DNA of 64,000 nucleotides, taken from assembly GCF_000757825.1 (NCBI RefSeq), contig NZ_CP009451.1, forward strand, positions 2,480,001 to 2,544,000. The letters run 5' to 3'. A program made the position numbers and the translations under genes. Source of the DNA: Cedecea neteri. GTDB lineage: Bacteria > Pseudomonadota > Gammaproteobacteria > Enterobacterales > Enterobacteriaceae. Shown piece by piece: positions 46,145-56,114 of the stretch. The notes below the pieces were generated by a model, which ran no database searches, had not been told where the DNA came from, and saw nothing but the letters and a program-made list of their open reading frames with translations. The stretch's first letter is position 1; every line of letters starts with the position of its first letter.

Positions 46145-47305
46145 TTACCCCTCGGCAGCGACCCGGAAGGCATTTTCCAGATCGGCAATTAAATCTTCAC
46201 TATCTTCTATACCTGTTGAAACGCGCAGCAGCGTCTCAGAAATACCGGCGGCGGCGCGCGCCTCCGGAGCCATGCCCGCATGGGTCATGGTTGCGGCGTG
46301 TGAAATCAAACTTTCCACGCCACCCAGCGATTCCGCCAGAGTAAACAGCGACAGGGCACTCAGGAAACGACGCAGCGTTTGCTCGTCGCCGTCCAGCTCA
46401 AAACTCAGCATCGCGCCAAACCCTTTTTGCTGACGAGCGGCGATTTCGTGGCCCTGATTTTCCGGCAGTGAAGGATGATACAGCTTTTTCACCAGCGGTT
46501 GCTGCCTGAGGAACTCAACAATTGCCTGGGCATTGCGCTGAGCCACCTCCATACGTGGCGACAGGGTACGCAGGCCGCGCAGCAGCAGATAGCTGTCGAA
46601 TGCACCGCCGGTGACGCCAATGTTATTCGCCCACCATGCCAACTCGGTGACAGTCGCCGGATCCTTCGCAATCACCACGCCGGCAACCACATCAGAGTGG
46701 CCGTTAAGGTATTTGGTGCACGAGTGCAGGACCAGGTCAGCCCCCAGCGCCAGCGGATTTTGCAGCGCCGGGCTCAGGAAGGTGTTATCCACCACGCTAA
46801 CCGCACCGGCTTCACGCGCCGCGGCGCAGATTTTCGCAATATCCACGACGCGCAACAATGGATTACTTGGACTTTCTACCAATACCAGCTTAGGTTTTTC
46901 CGCCAGCGCAGATTTTAAAGCTTCTTCATCGTTCTGATCGACGAATAAAACGCGATAGGCCCCACGTTTTGCAAGACTATCAAACAGGCGATAGCTGCCA
47001 CCATAGCAGTCATGAGGCGCAACCAGCAGGTCGCCGGGCTTCAGAAATACGGTAGTCACCAGGTGGATCGCCGACATCCCGGTATTGGTTAACACCGCGC
47101 CCGCGCCGCCTTCCAGCTCCGCCAGCGCCCGCTGCACAACGTCACGCGTTGGGTTACCGCGACGCGAATAGTCATGGGCGCGCGGCTCGTTGAAGCCGGT
47201 AAAGTTATAGGTGCTGGACAGGTGAATAGGTGGAACGACGCAGCCGTACTGCTCGTCATCATTCAAACCGCTACGAACTGCTATGGTTGCCTGTTTACGC
47301 GTCAT
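46145..47305 (-). CDS. metB: cystathionine gamma-synthase
   Basis: PLP enzyme joining O-succinylhomoserine and cysteine. 386 residues. The PLP lysine is in LHSCTKYLNGHSDVVAG (~198), and YSRRGNPTRDVVQRALAELE is the family N-terminal motif. First gene of metBL, divergent from metJ with MetJ boxes between. Confidence 0.98.
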   Translation of the reverse strand: MTRKQATIAVRSGLNDDEQYGCVVPPIHLSSTYNFTGFNEPRAHDYSRRGNPTRDVVQRALAELEGGAGAVLTNTGMSAIHLVTTVFLKPGDLLVAPHDCYGGSYRLFDSLAKRGAYRVLFVDQNDEEALKSALAEKPKLVLVESPSNPLLRVVDIAKICAAAREAGAVSVVDNTFLSPALQNPLALGADLVLHSCTKYLNGHSDVVAGVVIAKDPATVTELAWWANNIGVTGGAFDSYLLLRGLRTLSPRMEVAQRNAQAIVEFLRQQPLVKKLYHPSLPENQGHEIAARQQKGFGAMLSFELDGDEQTLRRFLSALSLFTLAESLGGVESLISHAATMTHAGMAPEARAAAGISETLLRVSTGIEDSEDLIADLENAFRVAAEG

Positions 47306-47366
47306 GGTGTGCCCGATCCTTGCTGGTCGAATAAAAGTCAGGCCTCAGAGTAAACAACCGCAGTAT

Positions 47367-47398
47367 AGACGTCAATACATCTGGACATCTAAACCTCT
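47367..47398. promoter_or_regulatory. MetJ operator between metB and metJ
   Basis: Four consecutive eight-base units: AGACGTCA, ATACATCT, GGACATCT and AAACCTCT, progressively weaker matches to AGACGTCT. The array should control metBL and metJ itself. Confidence 0.88.
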
Positions 47399-47581
47399 TT
47401 GCGTATAGATTGAGCAAAAGACAAATAGCCGTTAAAATTATGCGTTTTAGAGTGTATGCGTCTGAGTTTCGCGCTCAGGAAAGGGTTATCCTACGCTGTA
47501 CACTAAAAGAGATAATCGTCAACGCCGTGGATTCACCCGGCTTTGGCACATTTTCATAGATTAAGAGGATTAAGGTATCTC

Positions 47582-47899
47582 ATGGCTGAATGGAGCGGCG
47601 AATATATCAGCCCCTACGCTGAGCACGGCAAGAAGAGTGAACAAGTAAAGAAAATTACGGTTTCCATTCCTCTGAAAGTGTTGAAGATCCTCACCGACGA
47701 GCGCACGCGTCGCCAGGTGAATAACCTGCGTCATGCGACCAACAGTGAACTGCTGTGTGAAGCTTTTCTGCACGCGTTCACCGGCCAACCGCTGCCGAAC
47801 GATGCTGACCTGCGTAAAGAACGCAGCGATGAGATTCCGGAAGATGCCAAGGTCATCATGCGTGAACTGGGGATCGATCCGGATACGTGGGAATATTAA
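47582..47899 (+). CDS. metJ: methionine repressor MetJ
   Basis: Ribbon-helix-helix repressor with S-adenosylmethionine as co-repressor. Starting at 47582 gives 105 residues, the E. coli length ([18 protein letters not shown]); the frame opens 13 codons earlier. The DNA-binding strand KKITVSIPL is at residues 22-30 and the helix region [20 protein letters not shown] follows. Separated from the convergent fucO by a shared terminator. Confidence 0.98.
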   Translation: MAEWSGEYISPYAEHGKKSEQVKKITVSIPLKVLKILTDERTRRQVNNLRHATNSELLCEAFLHAFTGQPLPNDADLRKERSDEIPEDAKVIMRELGIDPDTWEY

Positions 47900-47907
47900 G
47901 GCTTGAG

Positions 47908-47931
47908 CAAAGGCACCCTCGGGTGCCTTTG
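47908..47931. terminator. terminator between metJ and fucO
   Basis: CAAAGGCACCC and GGGTGCCTTTG form a strong stem nine bases after metJ and just before the fucO stop. T-runs are short on both sides, so efficiency is uncertain. Confidence 0.75.
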
Positions 47932-47935
47932 TCAT

Positions 47936-49084
47936 TTAATAAGCCTGACGATAAAGCCCGACTATCTCCTCAAAGGTCGCTTTTCGCGGGTTACCGCCGG
48001 TACAAACATCTTCCAGCGCGGCCTGCGCCAGTGCCGGAATATCCGCCTCACGCATGCCAGCCTCCCGTAGTTTTGCGGGAATACCCACATCCCTGTTTAG
48101 TGCCTCCACGGCCCGTATCGCTAAATCTCGAGTCTGCTCCAGCGTAGCGGTTGCCACATCAACACCCATTGCCTGTGCAATACGGGAATATTTGTCCCCA
48201 GTAAAAGCAGCGTTATAACGCATCACATGCGGCAGCAGAATGGCGTTCGCCACGCCGTGGGGAGTGTTATAAAACGCCCCCAGTGGATGGGCCATGCCGT
48301 GAACCAGCCCCAGCCCTACATTGGAAAACCCCATCCCGGCGATATATTGCCCCAGCGCCATCGACTCTACCGCCTCCGGTTTTCCGGCAACGGACGCGCG
48401 CAGCGAACGGGCAATAATCTCAATCGCTTTAAGATGTAAAATATCTGTCAGCTCCCACGCTCCCAGAGTGATAAACCCTTCGATGGCGTGCGTAAGCGCA
48501 TCCACACCCGTCGCCGCTTTTAGCGCAGCAGGCATTCCATCCATCATGTCTGCATCAATAAAGGCAACCAGCGGGATATCGTGAGGGTCAACACAGACAA
48601 ATTTACGCCGCTTTTCTTCATCGGTAATGACGTAGTTGATAGTCACTTCTGCTGCCGTACCCGACGTGGTCGGAATCGCCATAATCGGCACGCACGCACG
48701 CCGAGTCGCAGCTACGCCTTCCAGGCTGCGAACGTCTTCAAATTCGGGGTTATTAATGATTATCCCGATGGCTTTACAAGTGTCCTGCGGCGACCCCCCG
48801 CCAATCGCGATAAGATAATCCGCCTCCGATTGCCTGAAGGCTGTCAGTCCCTGCTTCACCACGCTGATTGTCGGGTTGGGGATAACGCCATCAAAGACCT
48901 TATAAGGAAAACCGGCCCGATCCAGGCCGGCGGTAACCTTAGCCACCGTGCCGCAGGCTATAAGCCTCGCATCCGTAACAATTAACGCTTTGCGATAGCC
49001 ACGACGCCGCACCTCCGGGATCAGTTCGTTAATCGCCCCCCGGCCAAACCACGAGGTCTCATTTAATATCATGCGGTTTGTCAT
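47936..49084 (-). CDS. fucO: L-1,2-propanediol oxidoreductase (lactaldehyde reductase)
   Basis: Iron-dependent group III alcohol dehydrogenase that reduces L-lactaldehyde to 1,2-propanediol during anaerobic fucose or rhamnose use. 382 residues. NAD-binding GGGSPQDTCKAIG is near residue 97; metal ligands lie in ATGVDALTHAIEG and LVHGMAHPLGAFYNTPHG. Downstream of fucA with a four-base gap. Confidence 0.97.
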   Translation of the reverse strand: MTNRMILNETSWFGRGAINELIPEVRRRGYRKALIVTDARLIACGTVAKVTAGLDRAGFPYKVFDGVIPNPTISVVKQGLTAFRQSEADYLIAIGGGSPQDTCKAIGIIINNPEFEDVRSLEGVAATRRACVPIMAIPTTSGTAAEVTINYVITDEEKRRKFVCVDPHDIPLVAFIDADMMDGMPAALKAATGVDALTHAIEGFITLGAWELTDILHLKAIEIIARSLRASVAGKPEAVESMALGQYIAGMGFSNVGLGLVHGMAHPLGAFYNTPHGVANAILLPHVMRYNAAFTGDKYSRIAQAMGVDVATATLEQTRDLAIRAVEALNRDVGIPAKLREAGMREADIPALAQAALEDVCTGGNPRKATFEEIVGLYRQAY

Positions 49085-49088
49085 GGTG

Positions 49089-49736
49089 TTACTCCTCTAC
49101 ACGCAGGCCGTAGGTTTTGAATTTCTCAAGCACGGTGGCAATTTCCGCCTCCGAAAGCACGGGAACCGGGTCGTTGATAGCCAAAGTAGCGAGATAGAGA
49201 TGGGCGAGCACTTCCACTTCGTGCGCCAGCCAGAGCGCCTTTTGCAAGTTGATTTCACAGGCAATCATGCCGTGATGTTGCAGCAGGATAGCCTTACGAT
49301 TTTTCAGCGCTATCGCCACATATTCCGAGAGCTTTTTAGAGCCGAAAGTCGCGTAAGGGGCGCAGGGGATCGTATTCCCACCCGCAGCGGCAATCATGTA
49401 ATGAATAGCCGGGATCGGGCGATTAAGAATAGAAACGGCCGTACAGTGAACCGCGTGGTTATGCACCACGGCATTAGCATCGGGCCGGGTTTGATATGCC
49501 ATCTGATGGAAGCGCCACTCGCTGGACGGGATTTTTCCCTCTTCATGCTTGCCCCCGGCATCCACATAAACGATGTGGGAAGGGGTTAACGTTTCGTAGG
49601 GAATACCCGTCGGCGTTATCAGCATACCGTCCCGGTAGCGCACGCTAACGTTGCCCGCCGTTCCCTGATTAAGCCCAAGCCTTGTCATCTCCAGGCAGGT
49701 AGAAATAATGCTGCGCGCCAGTGAATCTCTTTCCAT
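49089..49736 (-). CDS. fucA: L-fuculose-1-phosphate aldolase
   Basis: Class II zinc aldolase splitting fuculose-1-phosphate into dihydroxyacetone phosphate and L-lactaldehyde. 215 residues as in E. coli. Zinc histidines lie in VVHNHAVHCTAVS and LLQHHGMIACE, the catalytic glutamate in SSEWRFH, and GTAGNVSVR binds phosphate. First gene of fucAO, divergent from fucPIKUR. Confidence 0.97.
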   Translation of the reverse strand: MERDSLARSIISTCLEMTRLGLNQGTAGNVSVRYRDGMLITPTGIPYETLTPSHIVYVDAGGKHEEGKIPSSEWRFHQMAYQTRPDANAVVHNHAVHCTAVSILNRPIPAIHYMIAAAGGNTIPCAPYATFGSKKLSEYVAIALKNRKAILLQHHGMIACEINLQKALWLAHEVEVLAHLYLATLAINDPVPVLSEAEIATVLEKFKTYGLRVEE

Positions 49737-49837
49737 TTTTTCCTCTTTATCCAGTGAATGGATTTAATAAAAGAAGTGAATATCTGCGAGTTATCATCAT
49801 GCGCTGCTAAGGACCGTTCATTTTCAGTCAAAAAATA

Positions 49838-49853
49838 TGTGATGGGCGTCAAC
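49838..49853 (-). promoter_or_regulatory. candidate CRP site for fucAO
   Basis: TGTGATGGGCGTCAAC: TGTGA, six bases, then TCAAC (TCACA in the consensus). About 102 bases upstream of fucA. Confidence 0.5.
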
Positions 49854-50054
49854 ACAATTGTGCCAATTACGCCCCCACCTCCGTTATAAAAAAAATTAAA
49901 ATGTCCGTTTTGATTGAATAAACATAAAAACGGTCAGTTGTTACTGATTTAATTAACATCTGCCTGTTTCAAATAAAAAATAATAAATCGGTCATTTACG
50001 CTGGCTGTTTAAATCACTTTTCGTTTCAAACGGGCATGTTTATAGGTTGATTAA

Positions 50055-50070
50055 AGTGATAAGGCTCACA
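50055..50070 (+). promoter_or_regulatory. candidate CRP site for fucPIKUR
   Basis: AGTGATAAGGCTCACA matches TGTGA-N6-TCACA at nine of ten positions, about 105 bases before the fucP start. Fits known catabolite control of the E. coli fuc regulon. Confidence 0.65.
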
Positions 50071-50175
50071 GTTCATTTGTCGGGAATCTTCAATGTGACT
50101 GAATTCAAATTTTCCGGCGTTTTTTGTTCTAAGAATGGCGGCACGATTATCTCCTCCACTCCTGATGAGGGCGCT

Positions 50176-51492
50176 ATGGGAAACGTATCCATCCAGTCAC
50201 AGACCTATCTCGTTGACAGCAATGAGCCTAAAGGAAGCTATCTCTTGCCCTTTGCTTTGCTCTGTTCATTGTTTTTCTTATGGGCCGTTGCTAACAACCT
50301 TAACGATATTCTATTGCCGCAATTCCAGCAGGCATTCATGCTAAATAATTTTCAGGCGGGGCTGATCCAGTCCTCATTCTATTTCGGCTATTTCCTGATT
50401 CCCATTCCGGCCGGAATGCTAATGAAGAAGCTCAGTTATAAAGCTGGGATCATTACCGGGCTACTATTTTATGCCATTGGCGCAGCGCTGTTCTGGCCTG
50501 CTGCACAGGGTATGAATTACACCCTCTTTCTGATCGGATTATTTATTATCGCTGCCGGACTTGGCTGTTTAGAAACCGCGGCCAATCCGTTTGTAACTGT
50601 ATTAGGGCCGGAGAAAACAGGTCATTTCCGAATTAATCTGGCGCAGACTTTTAATTCCTTCGGCGCAATTATAGCCGTGGTGTTTGGGCAAGGGCTGATT
50701 CTTTCTCATGTCCCGCATCAGTCGTCTGACGTTCTTAAGCACATGACGCCGGTCCAGCTTGAGGCCTATAACCGCAGCCTGGTACACGCCGTGCAGTCTC
50801 CGTACATGATAATTGTGGCCGTGGTCGTCATCGTCGCGCTACTGATTGCCCTAACCCGCTTTCCAACAATACAGAGCGATACGCACGACGACGACAGCGG
50901 TTCGTTGCTGTCCTCGGTTTCACGCTTGCTGCGTATTCGCCACTGGCGCTGGTCCGTGCTGGCACAGTTCTGCTATGTCGGCGCACAAACGGCCTGCTGG
51001 AGCTACCTGATCCGCTATGCCATCGAGGAAATACCGGGCACCACGCCGGGTTTTGCCGCCAACTACCTTACCGCCACTATGGTTTGCTTCTTCATCGGTC
51101 GTTTCACCGGTACGTGGCTTATCCGCCGTCAGTCCCCGAATAAAGTGCTGGCGATTTACGCATTTATCTCCATGGTGCTTTGCATTATTTCTGCCGTCGC
51201 CGGAGGGCATATCGGGCTGATTGCCCTTACGCTCTGTAGCCTGTTCATGTCGATTCAGTACCCGACCATTTTTTCGCTCGGCATCAAAAACCTCGGTCAG
51301 GACACCAAATACGGCTCGTCAATTATCGTGATGGGCATTGTAGGCGGTGGAGTGGTCACCCCGTTAATGGGCTTTGTCAGCGATGCCGCCAATAACCTCC
51401 CTACCGCTGAAATCATCCCGGCGATCTGCTTCGCCATTGTTTTCATCTTTGCCAAATTCAAATCTGGGGCAACCCCGGCGATAGCCAGCTAG
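50176..51492 (+). CDS. fucP: L-fucose:H+ symporter
   Basis: Major facilitator superfamily permease with 12 membrane helices. The ATG at 50176 gives 438 residues, exactly the E. coli length (MGNVSIQSQTYLVD); the open frame starts 43 codons earlier in the control region. Conserved stretches include FALLCSLFFLWAVANNLND and AAGLGCLETAANPFVTVLGP. First gene of fucPIKUR. Confidence 0.97.
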   Translation: MGNVSIQSQTYLVDSNEPKGSYLLPFALLCSLFFLWAVANNLNDILLPQFQQAFMLNNFQAGLIQSSFYFGYFLIPIPAGMLMKKLSYKAGIITGLLFYAIGAALFWPAAQGMNYTLFLIGLFIIAAGLGCLETAANPFVTVLGPEKTGHFRINLAQTFNSFGAIIAVVFGQGLILSHVPHQSSDVLKHMTPVQLEAYNRSLVHAVQSPYMIIVAVVVIVALLIALTRFPTIQSDTHDDDSGSLLSSVSRLLRIRHWRWSVLAQFCYVGAQTACWSYLIRYAIEEIPGTTPGFAANYLTATMVCFFIGRFTGTWLIRRQSPNKVLAIYAFISMVLCIISAVAGGHIGLIALTLCSLFMSIQYPTIFSLGIKNLGQDTKYGSSIIVMGIVGGGVVTPLMGFVSDAANNLPTAEIIPAICFAIVFIFAKFKSGATPAIAS

Positions 51493-51546
51493 CCGCACGA
51501 TGAATATCAACCCGTTATGTTATCCGATTAACCGTGAGGAAAATGA

Positions 51547-53337
51547 ATGAAAAGCCAACAGTATTCCGTAAAACCGCTCCCGAAAATTGGTATCCGCCCG
51601 ACAATAGACGGCCGACGCCTGGGCGTCCGTGAATCGCTGGAAGAACAGACCATGAACATGGCGCTGGCGACAGCCCACCTGCTGAGCGAACGGCTGCGCC
51701 ATCCGTGCGGTGCGCCGGTGGAGTGCGTCATTGCCGATAGCTGCATTGCCGGAATGGCCGAGTCTGCCGCCTGTGAAGATAAGTTCAGCAGCCAAAACGT
51801 TGGGCTGACAATCACCGTCACCCCGTGCTGGTGCTATGGCAGCGAAACCATCGATATGGCCCCTGACCGCCCAAAAGCTATCTGGGGTTTTAACGGTACG
51901 GAACGCCCTGGTGCGGTTTATCTGGCTGCCGCGCTGGCGGCTCACGCTCAGAAAGGCATCCCGGCATTTTCCATTTATGGTCACGATGTGCAGGACGAAG
52001 GCGACAACAGTATTCCGCCAGATGTCGAAGAGAAACTGCTGCGTTTCGCCCGGGCGGGGCTGGCAGTGGCTCATCTGAAAGGTAAAAGCTATCTGTCGCT
52101 GGGCGGCGTTTCTATGGGGATCGCCGGATCGATTGTCGATCACAACTTCTTTGAGTCCTGGCTCGGCATGAAAGTCCAGGCCGTGGATATGACCGAGCTG
52201 CGCCGCCGTATTGATCAGAAAATTTACGACGAGCAGGAACTGGAGCTGGCGCTGAGCTGGGCAGATAACCACTTCCGCTTTGGCCCGGATCTTAACGCCG
52301 AACAGTATCGCCGCTCGCCGGAAAGCAGCCGCGCCATACTGCGGGAAAGCTTGCTAATGGCGATGTGTATTCGCGACATGATGCAGGGTAATCAGAAGCT
52401 GGTGCAAAAGGGGTTTGTCGAGGAGTCCCTGGGCTACAATGCCATCGCGGCCGGCTTCCAGGGCCAGCGGCATTGGACCGATCAATATCCCAACGGCGAT
52501 ACCGCCGAAGCCCTGCTCAACAGCTCCTTCGACTGGAATGGCGTGCGCAAACCGTTTGTTGTTGCCACCGAAAACGATAGCCTGAACGGCGTGGCGATGC
52601 TGTTCGGCCACATGCTGACGGGTACGGCGCAGGTCTTTGCCGACGTGCGAACCTACTGGTCGCCGGACGCGGTGAAACGCGTTACCGGCAGCGAACTGAC
52701 CGGCCAGGCAGAGCACGGGATTATTCACCTGATCAACTCAGGCTCTGCGGCGCTGGACGGCACATGCCAGCAGCTGGATGAGCAGGGCAAACCGACAATA
52801 AAACCGCACTGGCAAATCAGTCAGAAAGAAGCGGATGCCTGCCTGAAAGCGACAGAGTGGTACCCGGCAATTCATGAATACTTCCGCGGGGGTGGCTTCT
52901 CGTCGGGCTTCCTGACCCGCGGCGGCGCGCCGTTCACCCTGTCCCGCGTCAACCTCATCAAAGGCGTTGGTCCGGTGCTGCAAATCGCCGAAGGCTGGAG
53001 CGTGGAGCTACCAAAAGCGATGCACGACACGCTGGATAAACGCACCAACGAAACCTGGCCAACGACCTGGTTTGCGCCACGTCTTACGGGCAAAGGCCCT
53101 TTTACCGATGTTTATTCTGTGATGGCGAACTGGGGCGCGAACCACGGCGTGCTGACTATCGGCCACGTCGGGGCGGATTTAATTACCCTGGCGTCAATGC
53201 TGCGTATTCCGGTTTGTATGCATAACCTGCCGGACGAGGCAATTTATCGCCCTTCCGCGTGGGGCGCGCACGGTATGGATGTCGAAGGCCAGGATTATCG
53301 CGCCTGCCGGAACTATGGCCCGCTTTATAAAAAATAA
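51547..53337 (+). CDS. fucI: L-fucose isomerase
   Basis: Mn2+-dependent ketol isomerase converting L-fucose to L-fuculose (also acts on D-arabinose in the family). 596 residues, slightly longer than the 591 of E. coli because of the N-terminus. Active-site glutamate in [11 protein letters not shown] and aspartate in VFADVRTYW, plus [16 protein letters not shown], are conserved. A second ATG at 51543 is in another frame and gives nothing. Confidence 0.97.
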   Translation: MKSQQYSVKPLPKIGIRPTIDGRRLGVRESLEEQTMNMALATAHLLSERLRHPCGAPVECVIADSCIAGMAESAACEDKFSSQNVGLTITVTPCWCYGSETIDMAPDRPKAIWGFNGTERPGAVYLAAALAAHAQKGIPAFSIYGHDVQDEGDNSIPPDVEEKLLRFARAGLAVAHLKGKSYLSLGGVSMGIAGSIVDHNFFESWLGMKVQAVDMTELRRRIDQKIYDEQELELALSWADNHFRFGPDLNAEQYRRSPESSRAILRESLLMAMCIRDMMQGNQKLVQKGFVEESLGYNAIAAGFQGQRHWTDQYPNGDTAEALLNSSFDWNGVRKPFVVATENDSLNGVAMLFGHMLTGTAQVFADVRTYWSPDAVKRVTGSELTGQAEHGIIHLINSGSAALDGTCQQLDEQGKPTIKPHWQISQKEADACLKATEWYPAIHEYFRGGGFSSGFLTRGGAPFTLSRVNLIKGVGPVLQIAEGWSVELPKAMHDTLDKRTNETWPTTWFAPRLTGKGPFTDVYSVMANWGANHGVLTIGHVGADLITLASMLRIPVCMHNLPDEAIYRPSAWGAHGMDVEGQDYRACRNYGPLYKK

Positions 53338-53342
53338 GCGCA

Positions 53343-53379
53343 GCGCCTCCCCGCCGCGATGAGCGTGCCGGGGAGGCGC
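53343..53379. other. long hairpin between fucI and fucK
   Basis: GCGCCTCCCCG and CGGGGAGGCGC form a perfect 11-pair stem with a 15-base loop in the 65-base spacer. There is no T-run, so it is probably an mRNA stabiliser rather than a terminator, and could lower fucK relative to fucI. Confidence 0.6.
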
Positions 53380-53402
53380 ATGATCCCATTGAAGGAGCCA
53401 TT

Positions 53403-54866
53403 ATGAATCATGATGTGGTGATTGTTCTGGACTGCGGCGCAACCAACGTTCGCGCCATCGCCGTGGATACTAAAGGCACGGTCGTCGCCAGAGCCTCAAC
53501 CCCAAATGCCAGCCAGCCCGGCGCCGAACATAGCGACTGGCAAATCTGGTCGCTCGACGACATTTTGCAGCGCTTCACTTTTTGCTGCCGCCAGATTATC
53601 CCCCGGCTTCACGGCTACGCCGTTCGCGCGCTTACCGTAACGACATTCGGCGTGGACGGAGCCCTGGTGGACAGCAAGGGTGAACTGGTTTATCCGATTA
53701 TCAGCTGGAAATGCCCAAGAACGACTGCCGTGATGGAGAAGATCGATCGCTACATCACGTCAGGCGAGCTGCAAACCATTTCAGGCATTGGCCAGTTCAG
53801 TTTCAACACGCTCTATAAACTTATCTGGTTAAAAGAAAATCGCCCCGAACTGCTGGAAAAAGCATATGCCTGGCTGTTCATTTCATCGCTGATTAACCAA
53901 AAGCTGACCGGTGAATTCACTACAGACCGCACGATGGCGGGTACAAGCCAGCTGCTGGATGTACGTAGCGGGACGTTCAGCGACACCATTCTCCAGCGAA
54001 CCGGCCTGCCGAAGAGGCTGTTTCCGCGAATGGTTTCGGCGGGGGAGTTTATTGGCAACTTGCTACCGGGTATCGCAGGGAGGCTGGGGCTTCCCGCAGG
54101 CGTGCCCGTTATTTCAGCCGGGCACGATACTCAGTTCGCCCTGTTTGGCTCCGGCGCTGAGCTGGACCAGCCGGTGTTATCGTCCGGCACCTGGGAAATA
54201 TTAATGGTGCGAACTCCGCACGTGAATACTTCCCTGCTACCTCGTTTTACCGGCTCAACCTGCGAGCTGGACAGCTGCCAGCAGCTGTTTAACCCGGGGC
54301 TACAGTGGCTGGCTTCCGGCGTACTGGAGTGGATTCGCCAGCTTTACTGGCGTGATGACACGCTGCCTGATGTTTACCGACAGATGATAGACGAAGCCAG
54401 CGACATACCGCCGGGTTCAGAAGGCCTGCGCATGAACTGCCGAATGCTGGAAAGCCAAACGACTGCGGGCTGGCAAGGTATGCGGTTGAGCACCAGCCGC
54501 GGCCATTTTTATCGTTCTGCGCTCGAAGGTCTCTGCTGGCAGCTCCAGCAAAACCTGGCCGTGCTGGAAAAGATAGGCGACTTTAAAGCCAAATCGCTTC
54601 TGCTGGTAGGCGGCGGTAGCCGCAATGCCCTGTGGAATCAAATCAAGGCAGACGTGCTTAATCTCCCCGTCAACGTACTGCGTGATGCAGAAACTACCGT
54701 GCTCGGCGCGGCGATGTTCGCCTGGAGCGGCGTGAAGTATTACGCCTCGCCGGAGCTGGCTCGTCAGCAGGTCGAATATCGCTATCAAACCTGGTATCCC
54801 GGCGAGCAAAGCGTGGACTACCGCGCCCTGTCCGGATGCAACAATAAGGCTTTAGAAGGAGCATAA
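53403..54866 (+). CDS. fucK: L-fuculokinase
   Basis: FGGY-family kinase phosphorylating L-fuculose at O1. 487 residues (482 in E. coli). The N-terminal ATP-binding motif is [15 protein letters not shown] and the C-terminal one [19 protein letters not shown]. Preceded by a GGAG ribosome site; the stop is one base from the fucU GTG start. Confidence 0.97.
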   Translation: MNHDVVIVLDCGATNVRAIAVDTKGTVVARASTPNASQPGAEHSDWQIWSLDDILQRFTFCCRQIIPRLHGYAVRALTVTTFGVDGALVDSKGELVYPIISWKCPRTTAVMEKIDRYITSGELQTISGIGQFSFNTLYKLIWLKENRPELLEKAYAWLFISSLINQKLTGEFTTDRTMAGTSQLLDVRSGTFSDTILQRTGLPKRLFPRMVSAGEFIGNLLPGIAGRLGLPAGVPVISAGHDTQFALFGSGAELDQPVLSSGTWEILMVRTPHVNTSLLPRFTGSTCELDSCQQLFNPGLQWLASGVLEWIRQLYWRDDTLPDVYRQMIDEASDIPPGSEGLRMNCRMLESQTTAGWQGMRLSTSRGHFYRSALEGLCWQLQQNLAVLEKIGDFKAKSLLLVGGGSRNALWNQIKADVLNLPVNVLRDAETTVLGAAMFAWSGVKYYASPELARQQVEYRYQTWYPGEQSVDYRALSGCNNKALEGA

Positions 54867-54867
54867 C

Positions 54868-55285
54868 GTGTTGAAAACAATCTCTCCGCTTATCTCCCCG
54901 GCGCTGCTGAAAACGCTGGCAGAAATGGGGCACGGTGACGAAATCATTTTTTCCGATGCTCATTTCCCGGCCCACAGCCTCGGGCCTCAGGTGATCCGCG
55001 CCGATGGCCTGAAGGTCAGCGCCCTGCTGGCTGCCATCGCGCCTTTATTTGAACTGGACAGCTACGCGCCACCGCTGGTGATGATGGCGGCGGTGGCGGG
55101 AGACAGCCTGGACTCATCCGTTGAAGAGCGCTATCTGGCAGCGTTGGCCATCGACGGGCTTAGCATCCGCCGAATAGACCGTTTCGCGTTTTACGAACGG
55201 GCGCAAAAAAGCCTTTGCGATCGTTATCACAGGTGAGACGGCAAAATACGGCAATATATTGTTAAAAAAAGGCGTGACGCCGTAG
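54868..55285 (+). pseudogene. fucU: L-fucose mutarotase FucU with a one-base frameshift near the 3' end
   Basis: RbsD/FucU-family mutarotase interconverting fucose anomers. The GTG-started frame follows E. coli FucU through FAFYERAQK, then ends after 122 residues with the unrelated tail SLCDRYHR at 55236. In the next frame the expected C-terminus continues perfectly ([20 protein letters not shown], then GVTP) to a stop at 55283-55285. The switch is at a run of six A (55205-55210) where five would keep a 138-residue protein (140 in E. coli). Loss of the last ~24 residues should harm the decameric ring. A homopolymer sequencing error is the main alternative to a true mutation. Confidence 0.85.
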
Positions 55286-55348
55286 TCTCATTCTCCTCAT
55301 TCAGCCATGCGCTCACGTGCGCATGGCGATTTACAGAGGAGTACGCGG

Positions 55349-56050
55349 ATGAAAACGGCTCGCCACCAGGCCATCGTCCAGTTGATTCGCCAGCACGAAA
55401 CGTTGGCGACCGAAGAGCTTGCCAGCCTGCTCCACGTCAGCAAAGAGACTATTCGCCGGGATCTGAGCGCCTTACAGACCCAGGGGAAAATAATCCGCCT
55501 TCATGGGTGCGCAAAAAGCATTAAGCGGGAAAATCGTGATAGCGGCGACCCTTTTAATGCCCGCCTGAAAAGCCACCACACCAGTAAAGCCGACATCGCC
55601 CGCCAGGCGTTGCAGTGGGTTAATGACGGGATGGTGATCGCACTCGACGCCAGCTCCACCTGCTGGTATCTGGCTAAACAGCTACCGGATATTGATATCA
55701 CGGTATTTACTAATAGCGAGCGTATTTGCCAGGAGCTGTCGAAACGAGAACACATTCAGCTGATCAGTTCAGGCGGGCTGCTTCAGCGGAAATACGCCTG
55801 CTATGTTAACCCGGCGATTGTCTCGCAGCTTAAGGAGTTGGAAATCGATCTGTTTGTTTTTTCCTGCGAGGGGATAGATAAAGAGGGGACGCTGTGGGAC
55901 TCCAACCGCTATAACGCTGAATTTAAGTCTCTGCTGCTAAAGCGTGCGCTGCAATCTTTACTGCTGATTGATAAAAGTAAGATGAACCGGGCGGGAGAGA
56001 TAAAAATCGGCAGTCTGGAAAACGTGATGCAGGTGATTTCCGAGCCGTAG
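55349..56050 (+). CDS. fucR: DeoR-family fucose operon activator FucR
   Basis: Activator of the fuc regulon responding to fuculose-1-phosphate. 233 residues from the ATG at 55349 behind GAGGAG; the frame opens 14 codons earlier. The helix-turn-helix LASLLHVSKETIRRDLSALQ is at residues ~23-42, and the DeoR sugar-phosphate domain follows (VIALDASSTCWYLAKQLPD). The C-terminus is about ten residues shorter than E. coli FucR, outside the conserved core. Confidence 0.96.
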   Translation: MKTARHQAIVQLIRQHETLATEELASLLHVSKETIRRDLSALQTQGKIIRLHGCAKSIKRENRDSGDPFNARLKSHHTSKADIARQALQWVNDGMVIALDASSTCWYLAKQLPDIDITVFTNSERICQELSKREHIQLISSGGLLQRKYACYVNPAIVSQLKELEIDLFVFSCEGIDKEGTLWDSNRYNAEFKSLLLKRALQSLLLIDKSKMNRAGEIKIGSLENVMQVISEP

Positions 56051-56073
56051 TGCCACGGAATACCGGAAACAAA

Positions 56074-56096
56074 AAAGGCGCCCAGGGCGCCTTTCT
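56074..56096. terminator. bidirectional terminator between fucR and rpmE
   Basis: AAAGGCGC and GCGCCTTT pair around a GC-rich loop, with A-rich and T-rich flanks on the two sides. It ends both the fuc operon and rpmE. Confidence 0.85.
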
Positions 56097-56114
56097 CTTT
56101 CCAGCTCGCGAAAC

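Larger units (their letters stand above)
49737..50175. promoter_or_regulatory. fucAO / fucPIKUR divergent control region
   Basis: 439 bases, very A/T-rich in the middle. Besides the two CRP-like sites listed separately, an AACGGTCA-like unit recurs: 49929-49936 and 49988-49994 on the plus strand, and as its complement at 49812-49818 and 49903-49909. These are candidate half-sites for FucR, the fuculose-1-phosphate-responsive activator encoded in the operon. No reading frame of note is present before fucP. Confidence 0.5.
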
